NCBI RefSeq assembly: GCF_023518235.1
Contig: NZ_CP090423.1
Coordinates: forward strand, 3,291,001-3,355,000
Length of the DNA stretch: 64,000 nt
Reading direction: 5' to 3'
Source of the DNA: Stenotrophomonas maltophilia
Lineage (GTDB): Bacteria; Pseudomonadota; Gammaproteobacteria; Xanthomonadales; Xanthomonadaceae
Both the position numbers and the translations under genes were made by a program. The notes below the pieces were generated by a model. That model did not search any database. It saw only the letters and a program-made list of their open reading frames with translations, and was not told the DNA's origin. How positions within the stretch are numbered: the first letter of the stretch is position 1; each line of letters begins with the position of its first letter. This document shows positions 36,760 through 46,423 of the stretch, piece by piece.

Positions 36760-39700
36760 ACAACGTCAACGTGGACGACCGCATCGACCGCTCCGGCGGT
36801 GATCCCTACCTGGCGCTGCCGCTGCATGGCATCCGCCTGATCGAGGCCAGCGCCGGTACCGGCAAGACCTTCACCCTGGCCACGCTGTTCACCCGCCTGG
36901 TGGTGGAGCAGGGCCTGCGCATCGGCCAGATCCTGGCGGTGACCTTCACCGATGCCGCCACCCAGGAACTTCGCAAGCGCATCCGCGAGCGCCTGGCGCT
37001 GGCGGCGCGGCTGGTCGATCTGGAGCCGGCCGAGGGCGAAGCGCCGGACGTGCGCCTCACCCGCGAGGTACTGCAGCGTCATCTGCGGGGAGGCAGCGAA
37101 AGCGCGCCGGCATTGAAGCGCCGCCTGCAGGTGGCCGCCGATGAGATCGACCTCGCTTCGATCTTCACCATCCACGGTTTCTGCACCCGCGTGCTGCGCG
37201 AGCATGCGCTGGAGAGTGGCCACACCTTCGACCCGCCGGAACTGCTGGCCGGTGACCGCGAGCTGCTGGAGGAACTGGCAGCGGATCTGTGGCGCGTGCA
37301 TGCCAATGACCCGGCCACGCTGGAGCCGCTGACCTGGCTGTGGTCCACCCCGGACGCACTGGCCGCCGATCTGCGCGCGCTGCTGGCGGCGCCGCCCCTG
37401 CACCCGCTGCCGCAGCCGGTGGCGCTGGCCGATCCGCAGGTGGCCCTGCAGGACGCGGCGGAAGCGCTGTCTGCACGCGTGCGCGAACACGGCGAGCAGT
37501 TCTTCATCGACCTCTGCGATGCGGTCGACAACAAGTGGATCAACGGCGTGTCCTACAAGCTGGGCTGGCTGCATCCGCTGGGCCGGCAGCTGCTGGGCTG
37601 GGCCGAGCGCGCCGACCCGCGCGAGCTGCTGATCAGCGAACGCCTGCCGGCGCTGCTGCCGGAGGCGCTGGCGGCCAAGACCAACAAGAAGTTCGCCGAG
37701 CGCACGCCGTCGTCGCCGCTGCAGGCCGAGCTGGCCCGCTACGTCGCGCTGCTGGCCGAGCGTGACACCTGGCTGCGCGCCACCGCGCTGAATTTCCTGC
37801 ACATGCTGCGCGACGAAGCCACGCAACGCCTGCAGGCACTGAAGCGCACGCGCCGGGTACAGACCTACGATGACCTGATCGATGGCGTGGCGTTGGCCCT
37901 GGAAGGCCCGCAGCGGCTGGCGCTGGTCCGGCAGCTGCGCGCGCAGTACCGCATCGCGCTGGTCGATGAGTTCCAGGACACCGACGACCGCCAGTGGGGC
38001 ATCTTCCACACCGTGTTCGGCGATTCGCCGGAGGTGCGCGAGCTGGGCCTGGCGCCGGCGCTGTTCCTGATCGGTGACCCGAAGCAGGCCATCTATGGCT
38101 TCCGCGGAGGTGATATCCACACCTACCTGAAGGCCAAGCAGGCGGCGCAGCAGGCGCCGGTGCTGGACCAGAACTTCCGTTCCCGCCCGGGCGTGCTGCG
38201 CGCGCTGCAGGCGCTGTATGACAACGGCGGCGAGGACGCCTTCCTCGAACCCGACATCCAGTTCGAACCGGTACGCCCTGGCGGGGTGCGCGGCGATGAT
38301 GATTACCTGCGCGACGGCCTCTGCGCCCCCGGCTTGACCCTGCGTGTGCTGCGCAGTGGCGGCGACAAGGCAATGAGCGCCGACGCTTCGCGCGAGGCGG
38401 CCACCCGGGCCTGCGTCGCCGCCATCCACCAGACCCTGGTCGACGCGCGCGCCGGCAGGGCCGTGCTGCGAGGGCGACCGGTGCAGCCGGGTGACATCGC
38501 CGTGCTGGTGCGTTCGCACCGCGAGGCCACCCTGGTGCAGCGCGCGCTGGCTGCGGCCGGCATTCCGGCGGTGGCGGCCGGCAAGCAGAGCCTGTTCGCC
38601 ACCCCCGAAGCGCGTGATCTTCGTGCGCTGCTGCTGGCACTGCTGCAACCGGCTGACGAAGGCCGCCTGCGCGCAGCGCTGGCCACCGTGCTGCTCGGTC
38701 AACGTGCCAGTGCGATCGCCGCAATGGAGCGCGAAGGCGATCTGCAACGCGGATTCCAGGCGCAGCTGCTGCAGTGGCGCGAGCGCTGGCAGCGCGGCGG
38801 ACCGTTCGCGGTGATCGCCGATGTGTGTGCCGAACAGGGCGAACGCCTGCTGGCGCTGATCGACGGCGAACGTCGCCTGACCAACTACCTGCAGCTGGGC
38901 GAACTGCTGCAGGAGGCCTCGGCGCAGGCGCTGGGCATGCACGGCCTGCTGGATTGGCTGCAGGGCCAGATGGCCAGCGCCGACCAGGATGACGAGCAGC
39001 AGCTGCTGCGCCTGGAGTCGGACGCGCGCCGCGTGCAGATCATCACCCTGCACAAGAGCAAGGGCCTGGAATACCCGCTGGTGTTCCTGCCGTTCGTCGG
39101 CATCGACGGCGGCGCCCCCAACACGGCGGCGCACTGCACGATACATGTGGATGGCCAGCGCCAGCTGCACTGGAAACTGGACCGGGACGAGGCCTGGGAG
39201 GCCGCCGCCGCGCAGCGCGAACGCGAACAACGCGCCGAGGATGCGCGCCTGCTATATGTCGGCCTGACCCGTGCCGAGCACGCGCTGTGGATCGCCGTGG
39301 GCGACCTGGCCGGGTTGGGAAAGACGCGCCTGGCACCCCTGCTGGGCGACCTGCAGGTGCTGCGTGGGCAGGCCGATGTAAGTGTCGATGACAGCGAAGT
39401 GCCCGCCGCCCTGCCGCCGCTGGCCGCCGAGGTGGAAGGTGACCTTCCGGCCGTGCGCGCGCTGAGCCGGCGCGTGCCGCACGACTGGTGGGTGTACAGC
39501 TTCACCCAGCTGGCGCACGCCGATGCTGGCGCCGGCGACGATATCGAAGCGGCTGCCACCGAACTGCCAGCACCGGCGGCCGACGAACCGGCCGGCCCGG
39601 AACTGCCGCTGGAACCGGCCCTGCCGGAACCCGCCGCGGTCGCCGAAGACAGCACACCGCTCGACCCGCGTTTCATGGGCAGCCGCTTCGGCAACGTGCT

Positions 39701-40436
39701 GCATGAGGCGATGGAGAACGTCGACTTCGCCGCCTGGGCGGATTGGCAGCCGGGCCTGGACGCGCCCGAACGGCAGGCCGAGGTGCTGCGCAGGGCGCTG
39801 CACGACGAAGGCTATGCCGATGCCGACCTTGATGATGGCGTGGCGGTGCTGGTGCCGCTGGTGGGCCACACGCTGACCGTGCCGCTGCCCGAGGGCGGTG
39901 CACTGCACAGCCTCGGTGAAGGCGAGCGCCGCGCCGAAATCGACTTCCACTTCGCCATCGAGGCCACCACCGTGCCGGCGCTGCTGCAGGTGCTGCACGC
40001 ACACGGCGTTTCCAGCGCACGCCGTGGCTTCGGCCAGCGCCGTCGGCTGGAAGGGCTGATGACCGGCATGATCGACCTCACCTACGTGCGCGACGGGCGC
40101 TGGTACGTGCTCGACTACAAGTCCAACCGCCTGCCCGGCTACAGCCCGGACCTGCTGGCCATTGCCATGCGCCACAGCGAATACGACCTGCAGGCGCTGA
40201 TCTACACCGTGGCCCTGCATCGCTGGCTGCGCTTCCGGCTGGGCGCGGCCTACGACTACGAGCGTGACATGGGCGGCATCCGCTACCTGTTCTGCCGCGG
40301 CCTGGATGGCACGGGCAACGGCGTGCATGTGGACCGCTTCCCGCTGGCACTGGTGGATGCGCTGGATGCGCTGTTCGCCGGTGGCGAGCAGGCCCAGGCC
40401 GAACTGGCCGCGCGTGCGCGGGGAGCCAGCGCATGA
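36756..40436 (+). CDS. recB: Exodeoxyribonuclease V subunit beta, RecB
   Basis: RecB is the 3'-5' helicase and nuclease subunit. The 1226-aa product has UvrD-type helicase motifs: Walker A ASAGTGKTFTLATLF near residue 30, TFTDAATQELRKRI, Walker B LVDEFQDTDDRQW, GDPKQAIYGFRGGD, and TLHKSKGLEYPLVF. The C-terminal nuclease domain has the RecB-family motif spread over MIDLTYVRDGRWYVLDYKSN, with the catalytic Asp and Lys near residues 1107-1121. It overlaps recC and recD by 4 bp on each side, so all three subunits are translated in tandem. Confidence 0.97.
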   Translation: MNNVNVDDRIDRSGGDPYLALPLHGIRLIEASAGTGKTFTLATLFTRLVVEQGLRIGQILAVTFTDAATQELRKRIRERLALAARLVDLEPAEGEAPDVRLTREVLQRHLRGGSESAPALKRRLQVAADEIDLASIFTIHGFCTRVLREHALESGHTFDPPELLAGDRELLEELAADLWRVHANDPATLEPLTWLWSTPDALAADLRALLAAPPLHPLPQPVALADPQVALQDAAEALSARVREHGEQFFIDLCDAVDNKWINGVSYKLGWLHPLGRQLLGWAERADPRELLISERLPALLPEALAAKTNKKFAERTPSSPLQAELARYVALLAERDTWLRATALNFLHMLRDEATQRLQALKRTRRVQTYDDLIDGVALALEGPQRLALVRQLRAQYRIALVDEFQDTDDRQWGIFHTVFGDSPEVRELGLAPALFLIGDPKQAIYGFRGGDIHTYLKAKQAAQQAPVLDQNFRSRPGVLRALQALYDNGGEDAFLEPDIQFEPVRPGGVRGDDDYLRDGLCAPGLTLRVLRSGGDKAMSADASREAATRACVAAIHQTLVDARAGRAVLRGRPVQPGDIAVLVRSHREATLVQRALAAAGIPAVAAGKQSLFATPEARDLRALLLALLQPADEGRLRAALATVLLGQRASAIAAMEREGDLQRGFQAQLLQWRERWQRGGPFAVIADVCAEQGERLLALIDGERRLTNYLQLGELLQEASAQALGMHGLLDWLQGQMASADQDDEQQLLRLESDARRVQIITLHKSKGLEYPLVFLPFVGIDGGAPNTAAHCTIHVDGQRQLHWKLDRDEAWEAAAAQREREQRAEDARLLYVGLTRAEHALWIAVGDLAGLGKTRLAPLLGDLQVLRGQADVSVDDSEVPAALPPLAAEVEGDLPAVRALSRRVPHDWWVYSFTQLAHADAGAGDDIEAAATELPAPAADEPAGPELPLEPALPEPAAVAEDSTPLDPRFMGSRFGNVLHEAMENVDFAAWADWQPGLDAPERQAEVLRRALHDEGYADADLDDGVAVLVPLVGHTLTVPLPEGGALHSLGEGERRAEIDFHFAIEATTVPALLQVLHAHGVSSARRGFGQRRRLEGLMTGMIDLTYVRDGRWYVLDYKSNRLPGYSPDLLAIAMRHSEYDLQALIYTVALHRWLRFRLGAAYDYERDMGGIRYLFCRGLDGTGNGVHVDRFPLALVDALDALFAGGEQAQAELAARARGASA

Positions 40437-42313
40437 GCCTGCTGAAGGAACTGCACCAGAAGGGCCTGCTGCGCACCCTCGACCACGCACTGGCGACCAG
40501 CCTGCAACGGCTGCGCGAGGACACGCCCGAGAGCGTGGCCTTGGCTGCGGCACTGGCCTCGCTGGCGGTGTCGCAGGGCCACGCCGGCTTCCATCCGGCG
40601 CAGCCGCAGCGGTTGCTGGAAGGCGTACCCGAGTGGCCTGCTGCGCAGGACTGGCTGGCACAGCTGCGTGCGTCGCCGTGGGTGGCGACACCCGAGCAGG
40701 CCGACGCCATCGCCGAGGACGTACCGCTGGTGCTGGAGAACGGCCTGCTGTACCTGCGCCGCTACCGCGAGTACGAACGCCAGCTGGCCTCCGGCCTGCA
40801 GCGCATCGGCCGCCATCCGCTGCCGGCACCGGACATGAGCGCACTGGCACCGCTGTTCGCGCGCCTGTTCCCGCAGGCAGCGGGCCATGAGGATCACCAG
40901 GCGCGCGCCGCCGGCGTGACCCTGCGTCATCCGCTGGCGCTGGTGACGGGCGGTCCCGGCACCGGCAAGACCACCACCATCGCGCGCCTGTTGCTGTTGC
41001 TGGCGGCACAGGCCCGGCAGGCGGGCCAACCGCTGCCCGAGGTGGCCTTGGCCGCACCCACCGGGCGCGCCGCCGAACGCATGGCCGAGAGTCTGCGCGT
41101 AGCCGTGCAACGTCTGCAGGAACAAGGACTGGACCCGGCGCTGTGCGCGGCATTGCCCAGTACCGGCACCACCCTGCATCGCCTGCTCGGGGTGATTCCC
41201 GATTCACCACGCTTCCGGCACCACGCCGACAATCCGCTGCCGGTGGATGTGGTGGTGGTCGACGAAGCCTCGATGATCGATCTGCCGATGATGACCAAGC
41301 TGGTCGACGCGATCGCCAGCGGCACCCGCCTGATTCTCCTTGGCGACCCAGACCAGCTGCCGTCGGTCGAGGCTGGTGATGTGCTCAGCGCGATCCTGCG
41401 CGCCAGCGGCGATGGCATCGGCACCCGCGCCGACGACGCGCAGGCGCTGCATGGCCTGCTGGCGCCGGCCACGCTGCAACCCCTGGCCGCACCACGCCCC
41501 TTCGCCGGTCGCCGCGTGCAGCTGCAACGCGGCTACCGGCAGAGCGATGCGCTGGACCTGGCGCCGCTGGCGCATGCCGTGCGCGAGGGCGACAGCAGCA
41601 CCGCCTTGCAGCTGCTGCGTGGTGGGTCGCTGGCGGGCGTGCACTTCCACGAAGGTGAGGCCGATCCATTGCGCGGCCAGCGTGAGCATCTGCTCGGCCA
41701 TTGGCGCGCGCTGGCCGAGGCGGCCGATCCGGTGCTTGCGCTGCAGCAGGCCGGGCGCCTGCGCGTGCTGACCGCATTGCGCGAAGGCCCGCAGGGGGCA
41801 CGTGGCCTCAACAGCCGTATCGAACAGCTGCTGGCCGGCAATACCCCGGGCTACTTCCAGGGCCGCCTGCTGCTGGTCACCGAGAACAGCTATCGGCACC
41901 GCCTGTTCAACGGCGATATCGGCATCTGCCTGCGCGATGGCCGCGGCGCGATGGTGGCCTGGTTCCCCGGCGAGACCGTCGAGCAGCCGCGCGCCTTCCA
42001 CCCGGCCGCGTTGCCCGCGCACGAAAGCGCGTTCGCGATGACGGTGCACAAGGCGCAGGGTTCGGAGTTCGATGAAGTGTGGTTGCAGCTGCCACGCCAG
42101 GACAGCCGCGTGCTGTCGCGCGAGCTGGTCTACACCGGCCTGACCCGCGCCCGCCAGGTGCTGCATGTGGCCGGCAGCGCCGACGTGTTGCAGGCTGCGT
42201 TGAAGCGCCACGCCAGCCGCCTCGGTGGTCTGGCCTGGCGGCTGGGTGCCGACGATGTGGCCGAAGCACCGGCACCCATCGAGCAACCCACGGTGCAGGG
42301 CCAGTTGTTCTGA
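40433..42313 (+). CDS. recD: Exodeoxyribonuclease V subunit alpha, RecD
   Basis: RecD is the 5'-3' helicase subunit of RecBCD. The 626-aa product has Walker A TGGPGTGKTTTIARLL near residue 172, Walker B VVVVDEASMIDLPMM, GDPDQLPSVEAGDVL and the C-terminal MTVHKAQGSEFDEVW motif of the SF1B helicases. The start overlaps recB by ATGA. The stop is followed by two hairpins that probably end the transcript. recB-recD tandem order is normal, with thyA and ptr absent from the neighbourhood. Confidence 0.96.
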   Translation: MSLLKELHQKGLLRTLDHALATSLQRLREDTPESVALAAALASLAVSQGHAGFHPAQPQRLLEGVPEWPAAQDWLAQLRASPWVATPEQADAIAEDVPLVLENGLLYLRRYREYERQLASGLQRIGRHPLPAPDMSALAPLFARLFPQAAGHEDHQARAAGVTLRHPLALVTGGPGTGKTTTIARLLLLLAAQARQAGQPLPEVALAAPTGRAAERMAESLRVAVQRLQEQGLDPALCAALPSTGTTLHRLLGVIPDSPRFRHHADNPLPVDVVVVDEASMIDLPMMTKLVDAIASGTRLILLGDPDQLPSVEAGDVLSAILRASGDGIGTRADDAQALHGLLAPATLQPLAAPRPFAGRRVQLQRGYRQSDALDLAPLAHAVREGDSSTALQLLRGGSLAGVHFHEGEADPLRGQREHLLGHWRALAEAADPVLALQQAGRLRVLTALREGPQGARGLNSRIEQLLAGNTPGYFQGRLLLVTENSYRHRLFNGDIGICLRDGRGAMVAWFPGETVEQPRAFHPAALPAHESAFAMTVHKAQGSEFDEVWLQLPRQDSRVLSRELVYTGLTRARQVLHVAGSADVLQAALKRHASRLGGLAWRLGADDVAEAPAPIEQPTVQGQLF

Positions 42314-42323
42314 ACCGGGGTCG

Positions 42324-42350
42324 GAGCCCGTTCCCACCGGGAACGGGCTC
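42324..42350 (+). terminator. Hairpin downstream of recD
   Basis: A perfect 12-bp stem, GAGCCCGTTCCC / GGGAACGGGCTC, with a three-base loop lies 10 bp after the recD stop. There is no long T-run, so it may work with the second palindrome that follows. It belongs to the GGGGTC...-type repeat family by its flanking bases. Confidence 0.55.
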
Positions 42351-42378
42351 TGACCTTGTCGCCCGAGACACGCACGTT

Positions 42379-42417
42379 CCGGGTCAGCGCGCTCCCTTCG
42401 GGAGGGATCCGACCCGG
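42379..42417. repeat. GGGTC...GACCC palindrome
   Basis: Outer arms CCGGGTC and GACCCGG enclose an inner CTCCC-TTCG-GGGAG hairpin. It touches the end of the small 132-aa gene on the other strand. It is one of four elements of this form in the window. Confidence 0.6.
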
Positions 42418-42419
42418 CG

Positions 42420-42818
42420 TCATTCCGCGATCAGGACCAACCCATCGGGGAAGACGATGGCCGCTTCATCGGCACTGACATCGAAGAAGCCCACGCCGTG
42501 CTTCTCGGCCAGGTCCTGCACGCGGCCATGCGCACGTTCGGCCACCGAATAGGCAAACGCGGCGTAGATCACCTGGCCGCCGATGCTGTACTCGGTTACC
42601 TCGGCACGGTCGTCCTCGTCGTTGCTCAACGGCCCGTTCAACGGCGGGAACTCCTGCGCCATCTCGGCGAACCACGCCTGCAGCGCGGGGCTGCTGACGG
42701 CCGGGTCGTCATAGTCGTGGCGCTCGTTCCACTGCGTCTGCTTCTCGAACCAGGCGATGAAGGCCGCGGCCTCCCGTGGAGCGGCGCTGGCCTCGAACAC
42801 CATCATGTCGTAACTCAT
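42420..42818 (-). CDS. Acidic cytoplasmic protein of unknown function
   Basis: The 132-aa product begins MSYDMMVFEASAAPREAAAF and has no signal peptide or membrane segment. It is strongly acidic, with conserved-looking WFAEMAQEFPPLNGPL, EYSIGGQVIYAAFAYS and a VFPDGLVLIAE end. An AGGAAGC ribosome-binding site precedes the ATG at 42818. I do not recognise the family by name; proteins of this general look occur as stand-alone hypothetical genes in many bacteria, sometimes as immunity-like or SUKH-like partners, but that link is only a guess. It lies between two copies of the GGGGTC...GACCCC repeat. Confidence 0.75.
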   Translation of the reverse strand: MSYDMMVFEASAAPREAAAFIAWFEKQTQWNERHDYDDPAVSSPALQAWFAEMAQEFPPLNGPLSNDEDDRAEVTEYSIGGQVIYAAFAYSVAERAHGRVQDLAEKHGVGFFDVSADEAAIVFPDGLVLIAE

Positions 42819-42838
42819 TGGAGCTTCCTGTGCAGAGC

Positions 42839-42879
42839 GGGGGTCAGAGCCTTCGCCGGGACGAAGGATCCGACCCCGG
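42839..42879. repeat. GGGGTC...GACCCC palindrome
   Basis: GGGGGTCAGAGCC and GGATCCGACCCC arms enclose a CCTTCG/CGAAGG hairpin. It lies 21 bp upstream of the 132-aa gene and just downstream of the FUSC gene, in reverse layout to the copy near 42.4 kb. Confidence 0.6.
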
Positions 42880-42910
42880 AGCGGAGTCTGTGGACTCGCA
42901 GGGTAGCGCG

Positions 42911-44950
42911 CTACGGCTGCGTTGCCATGTCCATTGCCAACCCCGGCGCCAGCGCCTTCGCCTCCGGGAACAGCGCAAAGCGCAGGCCGATCAGGCCCAT
43001 CAGCGCCTCGTCGCGGGCCTTGCACGCGCCCACGCTGCCAACCCGGCCCAGCGAGGTATCCAACCGCTCGCGCAGCGCCTCGGCCGCCACCATCGGTTTG
43101 CGCGCGGCAATCTGCCGCCGGTAGTGCGCGGCGATGTCCTCCAGGATGTGCTCGACCGCCTCGCGGCTGCGCTCGGGCAGCTCCAGACGGGCGCGGCGCA
43201 ACTGCAGGATGTTCAGGCCGATGCGTGCCTCGTTGAGCATGTCCACCGAGGCGATGTCGCTGCCTTCCGGCGTCGCCGCCAGGCGCGGTGCGAGCAGGCC
43301 CAGCAGGTCGAGCATGCGTGCGGCGAAGCGCTGCCGGTCCTGCTGGCCACGGCCCTCGGCGGCCTCGGCCAACGTGGTCCAGCCCTGTCGCACCAGCCGG
43401 CGCGCGGTCCATTCGGCACCCACCGAACGGAACAGGCGGGTCATCACCACAGCAAAACCAATGCCGATGAACATCGCGATGGACGAGTTGAGGAAGGTCT
43501 GGATGTTGGCGCTGTAGGTGTTCTGCAGGCTCAGCAGCGCGGCCAGGTTCACCGTCAACGGCAGTGCGAACAGCGCGCTCTTCGGGTGGTGCAGCATCAG
43601 GCCCAGCGGCAGGAACACCACCGCCAGCACCAGCGCCAGCAGGCCGAAGTCGTGCACCGCCGGGAACACGCCGAACAGGTACACGCCGGCCACCACCGAG
43701 GCGACCATCGCCCACACCAGGAACGAGACCATGCTCGGTGCCGGGTCGTCCTGTGCGGCGAAGAACGCGGCGGTCACCGCGGCCATCATCGCGCCGTTGC
43801 CACCACCTTCCCAACCGAGTGCGATCCACAGCACGCAGTAGCTCATCAGCGCCACGCCGGCGCTGAGCGCGGAGAACAGCGCCATGCCGTAGTCGACGTG
43901 CTTGTCGGCGGCCACCCGTTCGGTGCGGATGCGGTAATGCGCGCGATCCAGCGGCGCAGTGCCGTTGTCGATTGCGTGCTGCAGGGTGCGGCAGTCCTGC
44001 CACAGGTCCACCAGCTCCTCCAGGCGCAGCAGCAGGCTGGCCAGCTGCAGGTGCTGCAGGTCGCGGTCCACCTGCGGCTTCAGTGCGCTGATGCGCGCGC
44101 GCAGGCGAGCGTACTCGCTGGCGTTGGTCGGCCCGTCCAGCCAGTCGTGGATATCGTCCACCAGTGCCGGCAGCCCCTCGGGCAGGCCCTGGCCGTCGCT
44201 GCGCAGCGCGCTCAGGCGATCGGCAATCGACGACAGCACCGGCAACAGCAGCAGCATGCGCTCGCGCAGGCGCTCCATCGACACCGCCGAACCGGCATGG
44301 CGCGGGTCGTCGCGGCGCAGGAACTCGATCAGTGCCTCGAACTGCACCAGGTCGGCGGCCAGCCGGTTGCGCGGCGCATGCGCGCGGCCACGTTCGAGGA
44401 TCTGCCGGCACCACTGCGCGGCGTCCTCCATCCAGTTGCCGATGCGTGCACGCAGCATCGGTCGTACCGAGGCCGGGAACAGCAGCGAAGCAAACAGCAC
44501 TGCCACCACCGTGCCGAGGATGATCTCCTCGCTGCGTGCCACCACCGTGTCGAAGATGGTTTCCGGCGAGGTCACCGCCGGGAAGCCGATGAAGGCGGTG
44601 GTGTAGCCGGCCAGCAGGAATGCGTAGCCGCGCGGCCCGCGGTTGAGCAGGGCCATGAACAGGCAGCCGGCCAGCCAGATCGACATCGCTGCGCTCAGCA
44701 GCAGCGGCGTTTCCACCAGCGCCGGCAGTACCAGCAGGGTGGCCAGCCCGGCCACCAGCGTGCCGACGATGCGGTATACGCCCTTGGCGCGGGTTGGGCC
44801 CAGCAGTGGCTGGCTGACGATGTACACCGTGCCCATCGCCCAGTACGGGCGCGACAGGTTGCCGGCCATGGCGATGTACAGCGCGGCCACCGCGGCCAGA
44901 TAGGTCTTGATCGAGAACAGCCAGGCCTGGCGGTCGGTCAGCGCGTTCAT
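42911..44950 (-). CDS. FUSC family inner-membrane efflux protein
   Basis: The 679-aa protein has two blocks of about five membrane segments (about 20-190 and 365-530) separated by a soluble helical region, the layout of the FUSC/AaeB/ArAE transporters that export aromatic acids and similar toxic compounds. The first block shows SRPYWAMGTVYIVSQPLLGPTRAKGVYRI and AFIGFPAVTSPETIFDTVVAR in part. It is the last gene of the operon, 3 bp after the outer-membrane factor. The substrate is not evident; fusaric-acid-type aromatic acids are the family's best-known cargo. Confidence 0.92.
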   Translation of the reverse strand: MNALTDRQAWLFSIKTYLAAVAALYIAMAGNLSRPYWAMGTVYIVSQPLLGPTRAKGVYRIVGTLVAGLATLLVLPALVETPLLLSAAMSIWLAGCLFMALLNRGPRGYAFLLAGYTTAFIGFPAVTSPETIFDTVVARSEEIILGTVVAVLFASLLFPASVRPMLRARIGNWMEDAAQWCRQILERGRAHAPRNRLAADLVQFEALIEFLRRDDPRHAGSAVSMERLRERMLLLLPVLSSIADRLSALRSDGQGLPEGLPALVDDIHDWLDGPTNASEYARLRARISALKPQVDRDLQHLQLASLLLRLEELVDLWQDCRTLQHAIDNGTAPLDRAHYRIRTERVAADKHVDYGMALFSALSAGVALMSYCVLWIALGWEGGGNGAMMAAVTAAFFAAQDDPAPSMVSFLVWAMVASVVAGVYLFGVFPAVHDFGLLALVLAVVFLPLGLMLHHPKSALFALPLTVNLAALLSLQNTYSANIQTFLNSSIAMFIGIGFAVVMTRLFRSVGAEWTARRLVRQGWTTLAEAAEGRGQQDRQRFAARMLDLLGLLAPRLAATPEGSDIASVDMLNEARIGLNILQLRRARLELPERSREAVEHILEDIAAHYRRQIAARKPMVAAEALRERLDTSLGRVGSVGACKARDEALMGLIGLRFALFPEAKALAPGLAMDMATQP

Positions 44951-44953
44951 GGC

Positions 44954-46423
44954 TTACTTCGCCGGGGCCTGTGCGGTGGCCGGCGCCGACGGGGCGACCG
45001 TTGCCTGCCAGCCGCCGCCCAGCACCAGGAACAGATGGATCTGGTCGCGCGAGACCTGTGCTTCGGCAGCGGCCAGGGTGGCGTCGCTGGTGGCCAGGCT
45101 GCGGTCGGCATCCAGGCTGGACAGGTAGGGCGTGCGGCCGCCCTGGTACAGCCGGCGGTTCTGCTCGGCGGCCAGCGCGGCCTGCTCCTGCGCAATGCGC
45201 AGCGACTGCAGGCGGCGCAGATCCTGCGCATAGCGGTCCAGCGCGGTCTGGGTCTCGCGCAGCGCCTGCAGCACGGTGTGATCGAACTCGGCCAGCGCGG
45301 CATCGGCGCCGGCTTCGGCAGCGTGGATGCGCGCGTGCGTGCCCGACGACGGCAGCGTCCACGAGATCAGCGGGCCGATCGACCACTGCTGGGTCATCGG
45401 CGTGCCGAAGTCTTCCAGCAGGCCGGCGGCACCGACCGAGGCACCGAGGCGGATGTCCGGATACAGCTCGGCGGTGGCCACGCCAATGCGCGCGGTGGCC
45501 GAGGCCAGCTTGCGTTCGGCCTGGCGCACGTCCGGGCGGCGCTGCAGCAGGGCGCGGCCATCACCGACCGGTAGCGGCTGCACCAGCCCGGGGGCGCGTG
45601 CACAGTCGATCACGCCGGCCGGCAGCTGGCCCGGGGTCTGGCCGAGCAGCGCGGCCAGCGAATAGGCCGCCGCCGAACGCTGCGCGCGCAGCGGCGGCAG
45701 CGCGGCCTCCAGCAGCGCCACCTGCGCATTGGCGCGGGCCAGTTCCGGCGGCGTGCCGCGACCGGCTGCAATCAGGCGTTCGGTAACCGTGCGGCTGCGC
45801 TGCTGCAGTTGCAGCGAATGCTCGGCCACGTGCAGTTCGTGGTTGGCGTGGCAGATTTCCAGGTAGCTGTCGGCCACCTGGGCGACCACGCTGACCTGGG
45901 CCAGATCGCGTGCCGCCGCCACCGACTGCTCGTCGGCACGCGCCGCTTCGGCGCCGCGCTTGAGCTTGCCGAACAGGTCGAACTGGTAGCTGACCGCGAA
46001 CTTGCCGTCGGCCAGGTTGATCACCGGCAGCTCGTGCTCCTGCAGGAACGACTCGGCCGACAGCTGTGCACGGCTGACGCCGGCCTCGGCCTCGTACTCG
46101 AAGCCACCGGCGTCCAGCGCCTGCTCGTACACGGCCGCGGCGCGGCGCAGGTGCGCATCGGCGGCCTTCAGTTCCACGTTGTCACGCAGCGCCTGGGTGA
46201 TCAGCCCGTCCAGCACGGGGTCGTTGTACAGCGACCACCAGCGGTCGGGCAGCGCCTGGTTGGCGGCGACCTGCGGGTTCTGCGTATCGATGAAGGCGGC
46301 ATTGGCTTCGGGGCGCTTGAATGCCGAGCCTTCCGGCAAGGCATAGTCGGGGCCGACGGTCCTGCAGGCGGCCAGGCTGGCCAGCGCGACGATCAGGCCC
46401 AGGCGGGGCAGGGCGGCGTTCAC
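44954..46423 (-). CDS. Outer-membrane efflux lipoprotein (NodT/OprM family)
   Basis: The 489-aa product is the outer-membrane channel of the tripartite pump. It has a lipobox LAAC (Cys20), then TVGPDYALPEG, typical of the NodT family, and two OEP repeats of helices. The second half includes ARANAQVALLEAALPPLRAQR, RRPDVRQAERKLASATARIGVA and YPDIRLGASVG (quoted in part). The start overlaps the HlyD-type gene by 4 bp. Its place between the adaptor and the FUSC protein suggests a dedicated pump rather than reliance on a shared TolC. Confidence 0.94.
   Translation of the reverse strand: MNAALPRLGLIVALASLAACRTVGPDYALPEGSAFKRPEANAAFIDTQNPQVAANQALPDRWWSLYNDPVLDGLITQALRDNVELKAADAHLRRAAAVYEQALDAGGFEYEAEAGVSRAQLSAESFLQEHELPVINLADGKFAVSYQFDLFGKLKRGAEAARADEQSVAAARDLAQVSVVAQVADSYLEICHANHELHVAEHSLQLQQRSRTVTERLIAAGRGTPPELARANAQVALLEAALPPLRAQRSAAAYSLAALLGQTPGQLPAGVIDCARAPGLVQPLPVGDGRALLQRRPDVRQAERKLASATARIGVATAELYPDIRLGASVGAAGLLEDFGTPMTQQWSIGPLISWTLPSSGTHARIHAAEAGADAALAEFDHTVLQALRETQTALDRYAQDLRRLQSLRIAQEQAALAAEQNRRLYQGGRTPYLSSLDADRSLATSDATLAAAEAQVSRDQIHLFLVLGGGWQATVAPSAPATAQAPAK

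Noticed and set aside
42420..42818. The 132-aa protein as an immunity or antitoxin gene
   Set aside because: No toxin-like partner is adjacent; the neighbours are recD and an efflux gene. The idea rests only on its acidity.
42420..45386. A 988-codon open frame on the minus strand spanning the small 132-aa gene and most of the FUSC gene
   Set aside because: Its long N-terminal part is an out-of-frame read of the FUSC gene with Arg/Ala/Gly-rich composition. Only its last 132 codons, from the ATG at 42818, have a ribosome-binding site and normal composition.
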